From Moesziomyces globuligerus (Eukaryota > Basidiomycota > Ustilaginomycetes > Ustilaginales > Ustilaginaceae), in assembly GCA_030849465.1 (NCBI GenBank), contig JARVLF010000005.1, forward strand, positions 372,001-436,000: DNA of 64,000 nucleotides, read 5' to 3'. Each line of letters opens with the position of its first letter. The stretch's first letter is position 1. Shown piece by piece: positions 39,413-48,455 of the stretch. The notes below the pieces were generated by a model that saw only the letters and a program-made list of their open reading frames with translations, did not search any database and was not told the origin of the DNA. The translations under genes and the position numbers were made by a program.

Positions 39413-40846
39413 TTACTTGAGGCTGATCGAGACGCTAGCAAGGGTGCCTGGCAGCTCGTCGCTGCCCTGCGCGTACAGAAAGTAGACGCTACCAGCGGCG
39501 ATGAGGACGAGAAGGAGCACGCTCGAAGCGAGGAGCATAAATTCGGCCGAGACGTCCTTCTTCTCGCAGGCGGCGCCGGCCCAGCTGATCTTCTTGCCCT
39601 TGCGCACCTCGGTGCGCTTGCACTGGCAGCGCCAGCACGGCCTGCCGCCGCGCGAGGTCTTGACGCCCTTGCCGTGGCCAGAGCAGCTGTTGGTAGCATC
39701 CTCGAGCTTCGACTGCGAGCCGAAGCACGTGCCCGCGAGGTTCTTGGGCAACGGCGACGGTTTCGACTTGCGCGCCGCCGTCAGATCGCTCGGACGCAGC
39801 GCAGCGCCGTGCGACAGCTCGGACGTGCGCGCCAAGAACGGCTGCAGCAGCGTATCCGCACTGTCGCTGCGCTTGACGAGCTTAGCCTCGGCGACGTCGT
39901 TGGAGTCGGTGACGACAAATGCGATCGAGGGCACACGGCCCTGCTGCTGGGAGCGCGAGTGGAAGAGCTGGGTGACGTGGTCAATGGCCTCGGCGACCCA
40001 CTGCTTGGCGCGGACGAGCTCGGTGCTGTCGCTGCCGTAGGTGCTCTCGACCTCTTGGAGCGCGGCGAAGCGCAGCGGCTGCATCGCGAGCTCGTCGGTC
40101 GCCACATCGCTGTGCTCGAGCTTGGCTACCAGCGCTTCGGCCGCACGGAGCTCGTGCTCGAGCTTATCGAACGCCGCCGAGCCGATCGCGGCGCCGTGCT
40201 GCGACCAGCGAGCCGTGGCGCGGCCCGTGTGGGAAGTGAGCCAGTCGAGACGCGCACTGAAGCCGTCGAGGAAGGTGCCTGCCAGGTGCGAGAGCACCGA
40301 CTCGGATGAATGCAGCGTGCGCGAGACGCTAGCCAGGTAGCCGTCGAAGAGCGCATCGAACGACGCAGAGCTAGGCGCACCCTCGATGCTGTGCGTAGCA
40401 CCCACGCTGACCGGAATCACATCTGTCGCAGAACACAAAAGGCCAAGCGTCAGCCCACCTCGTACTTTCCAGCAGCCTCGTCCTGGAATCTACTGGTTCT
40501 TACCTTCGTGAGCGGTACCGTGCATGAGGACGAGAAGGCGGTTGTGCGGGTCCTGGTGGCCGTCGAACAGGCGTTCGACCTGTGTGCGGTGGTCGAGCTT
40601 ACCCGCGAGGGTCTGAGCCGCATCGAGCACATGCTCCCATACGCCCTGCGCGTCCTGATTGACATGCTCGCCAGCGTTGCGGGAGACGTCCATGTGGTGT
40701 TCGAGGATGCGATGGGCCTGGTGAGCATCGACGTTGATCGCCGCATCGAGCGCCTTGGCTGGCGAGAGGTAGATGCTGGTTTTGGCGGCAGCGCCCACGA
40801 CGGCGGTGGAGGCGAGCCACGCCAACGGCGCGGAGATGCGGACCAT
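39413..40846 (-). CDS. ER/vacuolar membrane protein with C-terminal DUF3844 domain (Vps3844 type), two exons
   Basis: The model is complement(join(39413..40422, 40504..40846)), giving 450 residues. The intron 40423-40503 (donor gtaaga, acceptor gacag) is supported because the first frame stops soon after the donor and the second has no good start. Residues 1-20 form a signal peptide (APLAWLASTAVVGAAA). A lumenal region of about 320 residues follows. The C-terminal cysteine-rich module begins GTCFGSQSKLEDATNSCSGHG and continues CWRCQCK and WAGAACEKKDVS, the DUF3844 pattern; it resembles an EGF-like fold. A single transmembrane helix (about 410-433) and a short tail end the protein. The fission yeast homologue is called Vps3844 and affects vacuolar sorting; the molecular function is not known. 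Confidence 0.87.
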
Positions 40847-40971
40847 TTCGAGTAGCGTCGTCCGGAGCTGCGAAAGCGAAGATGAAGATGCGGAGGCGAG
40901 AAGAGTAAGGATGCGATGCGATGATGAGCGCGTGCCCGCCCTCTGCTTCGACCAACCCCTGCATCCACTGC

Positions 40972-40989
40972 GCTGCTGCTGCTGCTGCT
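40972..40989 (+). repeat. (GCT)6 trinucleotide repeat
   Basis: Six perfect GCT copies in the probable 5' region of the DUF3844 gene, about 125 bp upstream of its ATG. Confidence 0.9.
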
Positions 40990-41306
40990 GCCTTGCGTGG
41001 CGATCTCGGGCTCAGCTCAGGCTGGCCGCCGAGTGTCCGTGCGACGACCACTCTGCAATCTGCAATTTCCGCTCATTCGCCCTTGCGAGAATTTCGCGGC
41101 CAGCCTATGTTAGGCCGCACACAACCAGTCCCTTCAGCCTCTCGCCTTTGTCCAACGGGAGCATTCAGCATCAACCTCGAGCTGGATGGGATCTTGCATT
41201 CTGGGATTAATCTGAGAGTTGGAGCAGAGGCAGAAAGGAGAGTGGAGTACGAGGCAGCTTGACGCCCAGCTGCCCGAACTTGGACTGGAAACGGAACAAA
41301 ACAAAA

Positions 41307-41326
41307 GAGAGAGAGAGAGAGAGAGA
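41307..41326 (+). repeat. (GA)10 dinucleotide repeat
   Basis: Ten perfect GA units flanked by ACAAAA sequence, about 30 bp beyond the EFR3 stop codon, in its 3' region. Confidence 0.95.
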
Positions 41327-41357
41327 CAAAACAAAAAACGAGTGTGCGAGGATCCAG

Positions 41358-44300
41358 CTACGACGCATACGGAGGGCTGATGGAAGAGGGCGCGCCCACA
41401 CCCGCCGTCTTGCCCGACTGAGCACTGTCGGGCCCCAGCAGCGCCGAGTCGTGCGCCTCGCCCACCTTGAGCGAGTCGAGGATGGCGACGGCGCTGGTGC
41501 CGTTGCTGCCGTTGGCGCTGCCGAGCATCGGCCCGCGACGCGACTCGCGGCGATGCGCCCGGCGTCCGTCGACGTCGGCCGGGCTGAGGCCGCTGTCGTG
41601 GCTCAAGCCGTTGGTGTGCTTGGCCGAGGCGGGCGAGGTGCTGCCGAGCGCCTCGCGCAGCTCGTGGACGCCCGTCGAAGGCACCTGGACACTCAGCCTG
41701 CCACCGCGACTCAGCGAGGCCGACGAGGCGTTGCTGCCGTTGGCCAGCGAGGCGCCGCCGACGGCGAGCCCGTTGATGGGCGTCACCGACGGACGGCGCG
41801 ACGGCTGCTGCGACGCCGATCCGATCGACGAGTGCGCGTACGGGTTGGAGCCGTTGAACGCCTCGTCGACCGCGATCGTCACGTTCCAGTCGCGCTCCAG
41901 CCACCGCTTGAGCACGACCGCATCGAGCTGCGAAGCCGACTGCAGCTTGGCGCTCGTCGCCAGCCCAGACACCACGGCGCTGGCGTCGATCGAGGGCGCG
42001 CTCGAGTTGCTCGACTCGCCCGCCGCGTTGATCGCCGCCACGGCCGAGAACGGAATCACCTCGGACGGCAGCGTCAGCCTCGCCGCCGGCGACGGACCGG
42101 GCTCGACACCGAGCGACGGGATCTGCGCCAGCACGCCCTGCGCCGCACGCGAGACCGTGTCGACGTCAAACGTCTCGCCGAGCTTGGCCAGCACGCGCGC
42201 GGCAACCATGCGCGACGAGACACGGCGCTGGTTCTCGAGACCCGTGTCGGTCGAAGCTGCATTGACCACCAGCCTCGAGCCCGCGTCGCGGTCGAGCGCG
42301 ACGAGCATGGGCGTCAGCGCGAGCGCTGCACTGCACGGCAGCGCGGTGACGAGGTGCTCGAGCGCCTGCGAGACCGCCACGTAGTCGACCGGCAGCGCCG
42401 CCATCGACTCTGCGCTGACGGCGCCCGAGGTGCCGCTGGCGAGCGAGCCGGGGCGGCCAGGGTCGGCGTTGATGCGGTCGAGATGCGGCAGCGCCTCGAG
42501 CGGCGACTCGCGCAGGTTGGCGAGCACCTGGGCGGGCGGCGCGAGGCTCTTGCTGAGGCACATGACGTGCACAGCTGCGCCGAGCGCGTGGACGAGGCCG
42601 ATGGCGTCGCCAACACGCTCGCCGATGGGGGCGGCGGCGGCGAAGACCGAGGCGGACTTCTCGAGCGGTTCGCGGTCGAGCTCGTCGCGGAAGATCGTGA
42701 TGAGCGTCTGGGCGTAGGCGAGGCGTACGGCGTGGTTGGGCGAGGCGAGCAGGCTGGCAGTGGAGAGGAGCGAGGCGGGCGAGACGCGGTTGCGCGTGCC
42801 AGCGCGAGCGAGCCCGAGCTTGGTCTCGCCGTTGGCGGCAGCCTTGCCCTTGTCGTCTTCCGAGGCGCCTGGCTGAGATCGCGCGGCGTCGTTGGCATCG
42901 ACGGCCTTGTGGATCTCGCCGCTGGACTGGTGGGTGGAGCGGAGGACGCCCTGGAGGCAGAAGAGGAGGACGCGGATGCTCTCGTCGCGCTGCTCGGGAC
43001 CGGCGTTGGCGAGACGCTGGCGGTGGATGTGGTTGTTGAGGTCGAGCTGCTGACCACGGTGGAGCGCGCCGAGGTTGTTGTTGCTGGGCTTGAGCGAAGC
43101 GGCGTCCGAGGCGGCGTCGGGCATCTGGAGGGCGGCGATGCGCGCCGAGATCTCGTCGACAATGTCGTTGATCTGGTCTGCGTAGTAGACGTGGGTGCCG
43201 AGGCCGCTGATGCAGTCGACGAGAGGAGGGAGGAGGCTATCGCGCGTGTCCTTGTAGACCCTGCGGACGGCGAGCGCCGAGAGGTTGGTGAGGGTGTCCG
43301 AGGTGCTGAGGCCGATGAGGCTGAGCTGGCCGGTGAGGATGGAGCGGGCCATCTGGATGAGGGAGAGGTGCTTTGCGGTGGCGGTGCCTTCGCAGTTGTC
43401 GACGAGGTGGGCGACGAGGGTGTCGAGGACGACAAAGCGGTACTGGAGCGCGGACCAGCTGCAGAGGGACTGTGCGAGCCAGCAGCACCACTCTGTGTTT
43501 TCCCACTGGGAGACGGGCTGGCGTCCGTCGGAAGGGGCGGGGATGGAGATTGCCGACTTGTTGTCGAGCCAGACGAGGAGGTTGTTGACGACGCTCTGGA
43601 CCTGGGCGGCGTCTGCGTGGCGGAGGAGGCCGCGGAGGGTGCCGATGGCGGCGGAGATGACGTCTTCGGAGGAGGGGCCCTTTTCGCCGGCGACGTGGGC
43701 CGAGATGGAGCGTACGCGGCGGATGGCGAGGGGCTTCTTTGCGATGTTGAATTCGGCGTAGGTGGGTTCGCCGTCGGAGGCCTTCTTTGCCTCGCTGCGG
43801 AGCCAGTCGATGGTGACGCGGTTGGGCTTTGCGTTTTCGACGAGGGCGGGGACGATGAGGGCGATGAGGTTGGCTGCGCTGGACGAGTAGATGGCGTCGG
43901 AGGCGACGGCGCCGGCGAGGGCGCCGAGGCCGATGAGACGGGTGCGGTTGCGCTGCTCCGCGTCCTCGCCCTGGGTGGCGTCGGCGGCGCGCGGACGCTC
44001 GACGGAGAGGGCGGCGAAGGAGCGGAGGAGGCGGTGGAAGCCGTCGTCGACGGCGGTGGTGGCGGGGTCGAGGAAGGAGGCGAGGGCGTAAAATGCGCTG
44101 GCGGCGCGAGCGCTGATCTCGAGGTCGCGGGGGCGGGCGGGGGTGGGCTGTGCGGCGTCGAGGGCAGCGGCGATGATGGCCTGTGCGGGCTTGATAAAGT
44201 AGTTGAGCGAGTTTTTGCACTCTGCGAGGAGGTTCTTTGTGATGGCGAGGGTGATCATGAGGCCGGCCTTGCCCTTGTCGGCTGCGGCGCCCGAGGCCTT

Positions 44301-44504
44301 TGCGGAGCGTGCATCGGCATTGGCCTTGGACTCGAGGAGGTTGCCGACCTTTGTGAGCTTGGCGGGCTTGTTCTGTGCGTAGTAGGTGAGGCGGCCGAGC
44401 TCGTTGGAGTTGGGGCGGTATTCGGGTGCGGCGGTGGCGAGCGCCTTGGGAGGTGGGTAGCAGTCGTCGACGAGCTTCTTGTGGTTGGACTTGGGGATGC
44501 ACAT
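41358..44504 (-). CDS. EFR3: EFR3, plasma-membrane anchor of the PI4-kinase complex
   Basis: From the ATG at 44504 the product has 1048 residues; the open frame extends slightly upstream without an ATG. It begins MCIPKSNHKKLVDDCYPP, the Efr3 start in which the Cys residues can be palmitoylated, and continues YRPNSNELGRLTYYAQNKPAKLTKVGNLL, a strong family signature. The body is helical and armadillo-like to about 850, including RSILTGQLSLIGLSTSDTLTNL. The last 200 residues are Ser/Asn/Gly-rich and disordered, with VKRWLERDWNVTIAVDEAFNGSNPYAHSS near 850. Efr3 recruits Stt4 via Ypp1 to make PI4P at the plasma membrane. No intron. It is divergent from ERO1 with an 873-bp gap. Confidence 0.93.
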   Translation of the reverse strand: MCIPKSNHKKLVDDCYPPPKALATAAPEYRPNSNELGRLTYYAQNKPAKLTKVGNLLESKANADARSAKASGAAADKGKAGLMITLAITKNLLAECKNSLNYFIKPAQAIIAAALDAAQPTPARPRDLEISARAASAFYALASFLDPATTAVDDGFHRLLRSFAALSVERPRAADATQGEDAEQRNRTRLIGLGALAGAVASDAIYSSSAANLIALIVPALVENAKPNRVTIDWLRSEAKKASDGEPTYAEFNIAKKPLAIRRVRSISAHVAGEKGPSSEDVISAAIGTLRGLLRHADAAQVQSVVNNLLVWLDNKSAISIPAPSDGRQPVSQWENTEWCCWLAQSLCSWSALQYRFVVLDTLVAHLVDNCEGTATAKHLSLIQMARSILTGQLSLIGLSTSDTLTNLSALAVRRVYKDTRDSLLPPLVDCISGLGTHVYYADQINDIVDEISARIAALQMPDAASDAASLKPSNNNLGALHRGQQLDLNNHIHRQRLANAGPEQRDESIRVLLFCLQGVLRSTHQSSGEIHKAVDANDAARSQPGASEDDKGKAAANGETKLGLARAGTRNRVSPASLLSTASLLASPNHAVRLAYAQTLITIFRDELDREPLEKSASVFAAAAPIGERVGDAIGLVHALGAAVHVMCLSKSLAPPAQVLANLRESPLEALPHLDRINADPGRPGSLASGTSGAVSAESMAALPVDYVAVSQALEHLVTALPCSAALALTPMLVALDRDAGSRLVVNAASTDTGLENQRRVSSRMVAARVLAKLGETFDVDTVSRAAQGVLAQIPSLGVEPGPSPAARLTLPSEVIPFSAVAAINAAGESSNSSAPSIDASAVVSGLATSAKLQSASQLDAVVLKRWLERDWNVTIAVDEAFNGSNPYAHSSIGSASQQPSRRPSVTPINGLAVGGASLANGSNASSASLSRGGRLSVQVPSTGVHELREALGSTSPASAKHTNGLSHDSGLSPADVDGRRAHRRESRRGPMLGSANGSNGTSAVAILDSLKVGEAHDSALLGPDSAQSGKTAGVGAPSSISPPYAS

Positions 44505-44796
44505 GGCGACAAGGCGTGGGAGCACAGCGCAAGCGCGGAGGGGCGGTGCTTGGCCGTGGCGTTGGGCAGAGTCCTAGAAGGAGGAGGGGGGTATAGCAGG
44601 TGGCAGCCAGGCGCACCGAGTATGAGTATGTTGGATGGAGGTGAGAGCGGGTGAGTGAGTGAGGATGATGAGGATGATGAGCGGTGCGAAGGGTGGGTGT
44701 GGAGCGTGGAGCGGTGCTACGCTCGGCGCTTTGGGCGGGCGCTTTGGGCGGCTGGTTTGGGCGGCTGGTTTGGGGTCGAAGCGCTTCGGCCATCCA

Positions 44797-44816
44797 ATCC
44801 ATCCATCCATCCATCC
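44797..44816 (+). repeat. (ATCC)5 tetranucleotide repeat
   Basis: Five perfect ATCC copies in the EFR3-ERO1 gap. Confidence 0.95.
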
Positions 44817-45067
44817 CTCGCTCGCTCGCCGGCTGCTGGGCTGAAAGCGATGAGGAGCCGCGGTGCGGAATATTCGCACATCTCGCATTTGGACCTTGTT
44901 CCCACTTTTCTTCGGGGCTGAAAGCGCCAACAGTCGAGCTTGCGGCGGCCATGTGTGAAAGCGGGGTAAACGGCTCGCGCTTCCGCATCCTTTGTCAGGC
45001 TGACATTTCCAGATCACAACCTAACACTTTGAAAATACCTCGCCGGCATTCTTCTCGGTGCGGCAGA

Positions 45068-45074
45068 CACGTCA
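45068..45074 (-). promoter_or_regulatory. UPR-element-like site (TGACGTG on the minus strand) upstream of ERO1
   Basis: CACGTCA reads TGACGTG on the other strand, the core bound by Hac1/XBP1-type factors. It lies about 304 bp upstream of the ERO1 ATG. A weaker ACGT core, CCACGTC, is at 45237-45243. ERO1 is a standard unfolded-protein-response target in fungi, so the position is meaningful, but a 7-mer is weak evidence alone. Confidence 0.4.
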
Positions 45075-45377
45075 CCTGCAGCTCTCGGACTTTCGAGCTT
45101 TCGAGCTCTCGAGGTGGAGTGGCAATCCAAATTCAAATCCTCACTCGAGCTGCACTTCTCAGCCGATGCATCCTGCATACTTGCCAACCCACGCCGCCAA
45201 CGCTCAGCACACCAACACCCGCCAACTCCTTCCAGGCCACGTCGGCGTCGGCCATGCTTACACCCACATCCTTGCCACTGCACTGCCATCAACACGCCCC
45301 ACCCATGCATATCCACGCCCAAGCTTCCCTATAAACCACCACCTCCCTCACACCCGTCGCAGCTGCCTCGTGCGAAT

Positions 45378-47132
45378 ATGGCCAGCCCCTCCTCCTCGCG
45401 CCCGCCGCGACTGCTCGTTCTCTTTGCTCTCCTCCTCAGCGTGCTCCTCGTGCTAGGTGCAGCAGCAGCTTCGCAGGATGCGCGGCCAGCGCTCTTCCGC
45501 TCGCCCGCCTCGGATCGCTCGCGCGGCGCCGACTTCCTCCAGCAGGTGCTGACCAAGCCCAACAAGCATCCCGAGTCCATCTGCCGCCCCACCGGCCACA
45601 TCGAGGACGCCGCCTGCGACTACGAGACCGTAGAGACCATCAACTCGCAGTTCTTCGACCGCCTCGATGCGCTTCGCACCACCGACTTCTTCAAGTTCTA
45701 CAAGGTCAACCTCTTCAAGGAGTGTCCCTTTTGGAAGGACAACGGCTTCTGCATGAACCGCGCCTGCAGCGTAGAGACCGAGAACGAGTCCGACATCCCC
45801 GAAGAATTTCGCCCAAGACGCCTCAGCTCCGTCACCACCGCCGCGCCCGGTGACGTCGCCCTCTCCGGCTCCGACGCCAGCTGCTCCTGCTCCTCCACCG
45901 AGTTCTGCCACCTCGACGACGAGCAGACAGACGAAGGCGTCTACGTAGACCTCCTCAAGAATCCGGAACGCTTCACCGGCTATGCCGGACCCAGCGCGAA
46001 CCGCGTCTGGAAGTCGATCTACGAGGAAAATTGCTTCAACGGCGTCAGGTTCATCGAACCCGCACGTCCCGTCTCGTCCGGCGGCACCGGCTTCGTCGAC
46101 AGGTCCATGCTGCAGAGCTCGACGCCCGCCTTCGGAGGTGGCTTCAACGGCCTCGTCTCGTCGCTGCAGGCGCCGCTCGATAGCGGCGATAGCGAGCAGT
46201 GTCTCGAGAAGCGCGTCTTCTACCGCATCATCTCGGGCCTGCATGCGTCCATCTCGATCCACATCTGCCACGACTTTTTGGATACGCAGACGGGCGAGTG
46301 GGCGCCCAACCTCGAATGCTTCATCACGCGCATCGCAGAGCATCCAGAGCGGCTGCAGAACGTCTACTTTGACTACGTCCTCCTCCTCCGCGCGCTCTCA
46401 CGCCTCGGCGATGCGAGCGAAAACTTTTCGCTGCGTCCAGGCGATGCGATCCAGGATGCGCACGCCGCACAACAGCTCGACCGCCTCATCCGCGACGCGC
46501 GCGCCTGCCCGACGACGTTCGACGAGGCCGCCATGTTCAACGGCCAGAACCGCGAGTCGCTCGAGCTGAAAAACGAGTTCCGTCAGCACTTTCGCAACAT
46601 CTCGACCATCATGGACTGCGTCGGATGCGACAAGTGCAGGCTCTGGGGTAAGCTCCAGGTCAACGGCATCGGCACCGCGCTCAAACTCCTCTTCAACCGC
46701 AACGACGAACACGGCACCCAGAAGGTTCAGCTGCAAAAGTCGGAGCTCGTCGCGCTCGTCAATGCCGCCCATCGCATCGCAGAGAGCTTGCGCGCAGTCG
46801 AAAAGTTCAGAGACATGTACCAGACCCAACGCAGCCTCGCCGCTAGCCACGACGCTCAGCACATCGACGTCGTCCACACTCGCTCAAAGCCTCGAGAGTC
46901 GGTCGTCTCGCGCACAATCGCGCGCACAAACGTATCAAACGCTAGTCCACACCCACACCCCACCGCACAACCGGCAAGGACGAGAATCGCCCACCTCGTC
47001 GGCTGGCTCGAACACCATCTGGCGCATTCGATCCGCGCCTGCCGTCGCGAGCTCTCGCACTGCCTGCGCGCACTCGGCCTCGCCTCGCCCTCACCCCCCG
47101 ACCACCGTCGCCCCTCGCACGCTGAGCTCTAG
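45378..47132 (+). CDS. ERO1: ER oxidoreductin Ero1
   Basis: From the ATG at 45378 (MASPSSSRPPR) the product has 584 residues; the frame is open upstream but without family sequence. Residues 10-31 form a signal peptide (LLVLFALLLSVLLVLGAA). The family features follow in order: ICRPTGHIEDAACDYETVETIN (about 68-90), FFKFYKVNL, the shuttle cysteine region CPFWKDNGFCMNRACSVE (about 115-133), RVWKSIYEENCF, and the flavin-linked active site CVGCDKCRLWGKLQ (about 414-427) with the CxxC pair. Ero1 uses FAD and oxygen to oxidise protein disulfide isomerase in the ER lumen. The last 85 residues form a Pro/Arg/His-rich tail with a helix (HLVGWLEHHLAHSIRACRREL) that may help membrane association. It converges with CRD1. 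Confidence 0.96.
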   Translation: MASPSSSRPPRLLVLFALLLSVLLVLGAAAASQDARPALFRSPASDRSRGADFLQQVLTKPNKHPESICRPTGHIEDAACDYETVETINSQFFDRLDALRTTDFFKFYKVNLFKECPFWKDNGFCMNRACSVETENESDIPEEFRPRRLSSVTTAAPGDVALSGSDASCSCSSTEFCHLDDEQTDEGVYVDLLKNPERFTGYAGPSANRVWKSIYEENCFNGVRFIEPARPVSSGGTGFVDRSMLQSSTPAFGGGFNGLVSSLQAPLDSGDSEQCLEKRVFYRIISGLHASISIHICHDFLDTQTGEWAPNLECFITRIAEHPERLQNVYFDYVLLLRALSRLGDASENFSLRPGDAIQDAHAAQQLDRLIRDARACPTTFDEAAMFNGQNRESLELKNEFRQHFRNISTIMDCVGCDKCRLWGKLQVNGIGTALKLLFNRNDEHGTQKVQLQKSELVALVNAAHRIAESLRAVEKFRDMYQTQRSLAASHDAQHIDVVHTRSKPRESVVSRTIARTNVSNASPHPHPTAQPARTRIAHLVGWLEHHLAHSIRACRRELSHCLRALGLASPSPPDHRRPSHAEL

Positions 47133-47270
47133 TTGCTCCCAGTCTTCGCCCTCTCTTTCAACTTGATCTTGCCCAGCTCCAGTCTGTCTTACACGCATCT
47201 TGTACTTTTACCCCACATGGTTATCCACGTTGCATCTCCATTTTGCCCGCGCGTGTCGCTCTGGATGGTA

Positions 47271-48248
47271 TCAGGCTGAAGGTGGAGGTGGTGGTCTGCG
47301 CTTGAGCAACGCAGGGGTGCGGTTGGCGAGCACCTTGCTTGCGCCTCCGCCACCCACGTATCCGAGGCCGGACCATACGGTGGTGGCGGCGACGATCCAC
47401 ATGAGTGCCGCGATGGCGAGATCGACTCGTGACTTGGTCGTGTCCTTCACGCCTGCCTCATCCTGCGTAGCCTCGGGCAGCATGCCGGGAGGTGGGGAGT
47501 TGGGGTAGAGGATGGGGTAGAGCGTGAGGACGCCGAGGAGGACGAGTTGGAGGAAGGTGTTGTACTTGCTGATCTGCGTCGGCGTGACGCTAGCCGATGG
47601 CAGACGCGGGTTGAAGTAGCGCTGGAGCGTCTTGGGTGGTTCGAGCGTCCTATACCTGATGACGAAGGCCGAGGCTACGAGTGCGACGTCTCTGCCAATG
47701 ATGATGGCGGCCATCGGCCAGGGGAGCATGCCGGAGAGCGCGAGCGCGATGACCATCGTGGTCACCAGCGCCTTGTCCGCCGCCGGATCGGCGATGCTAC
47801 CGAACACGGTGTACTTGCCCGTGCGCCGCGCCAGCCAGCCATCCAGTACGTCGGTGATCGACGCGACGAACAGCAGCGCACAGCCAGGCACAAACTGATG
47901 CGTCGCTACCAGGTAGCCGATGTACGGCGTCAGCGCCAGCCGCACCATGGTCAAGACGTTGGGCAGCGTCAAGATGTCTTCCGACAGCGCCGGCTTCGGC
48001 TTACCATCCCCCGTCGTAGGTGTCGGTGGTGGCGGCGTTGCGCTCAGGCTGGGACGCGATGATGAGAAGGCACGCCGCAAGGCCACGACATCGAGACTGG
48101 ATGCACGGCCGCGTGGAGTCGCCCGCGACGAAAAGCTCGCCAGGATGCGCGTCGCAGGTAGGCTCGGTAGCGGAGCTCGGGACGGGAGAGCAGAGCGCCA
48201 GGCGGGTGCTGCTCTGGCGCAGCTGAAGCGCAGGCCGACGCACCACAT
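47271..48248 (-). CDS. CRD1: Mitochondrial cardiolipin synthase (CDP-alcohol phosphatidyltransferase)
   Basis: The 325-residue product starts with an Arg/Ser/Ala-rich mitochondrial presequence (to about residue 65). Residues LTLPNVLTMVRLALTPYIGYLV lead into the catalytic CDP-alcohol motif DVLDGWLAR-x8-G-x3-D-x3-D (about 129-156), with the Asp residues that bind the metal and the CDP-lipid. Several transmembrane segments follow, with the GRDVAL and QLVLLGVLTLYPILY features of eukaryotic cardiolipin synthases, which condense CDP-diacylglycerol with phosphatidylglycerol in the inner membrane. The C terminus is short and basic (KRRPPPPPS). It shares a 207-bp divergent promoter with BET4 and converges with ERO1. 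Confidence 0.93.
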   Translation of the reverse strand: MWCVGLRFSCARAAPAWRSALPSRAPLPSLPATRILASFSSRATPRGRASSLDVVALRRAFSSSRPSLSATPPPPTPTTGDGKPKPALSEDILTLPNVLTMVRLALTPYIGYLVATHQFVPGCALLFVASITDVLDGWLARRTGKYTVFGSIADPAADKALVTTMVIALALSGMLPWPMAAIIIGRDVALVASAFVIRYRTLEPPKTLQRYFNPRLPSASVTPTQISKYNTFLQLVLLGVLTLYPILYPNSPPPGMLPEATQDEAGVKDTTKSRVDLAIAALMWIVAATTVWSGLGYVGGGGASKVLANRTPALLKRRPPPPPSA

Positions 48249-48455
48249 TGTTCAACTGCTGTCGCCTCGAGATGGTGGATGTGGATGCACCCTTGCCCTC
48301 CACTTGATCCTGTCAAGGCTCGATTCCCGAGCGGAAAAAAGGCTCGGCTTTCGGACATTTCGCCCCTCACAACGCGCAGACCAACACCACCACCATCCGC
48401 TCGACCCGCACCGCCACCTCGGATCGCTCTCGCGCGCGCGCCTTCGACGTTCTAC

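Larger units (their letters stand above)
40847..41357. other. Intergenic region with microsatellites between the DUF3844 gene and EFR3
   Basis: The promoter of the DUF3844 gene and the EFR3 3' region. Two simple repeats are listed separately; no gene is visible. Confidence 0.5.
44505..45377. other. Divergent promoter region between EFR3 and ERO1
   Basis: The 873-bp gap has GATGAGGATGAT repeats near 44660-44680, an (ATCC)5 repeat, two ACGT-core sites near 45068 and 45237, and short GGGCGGCTGGTTTG direct repeats at about 44746-44773. No gene is supported. Confidence 0.55.

Noticed and set aside
41259..44654. A 1131-codon open frame on the plus strand opposite EFR3
   Set aside because: It is the antisense shadow of EFR3; the composition is Arg/Gly/Asp/Glu-skewed and no family is seen, while EFR3 has its N-terminal signature.
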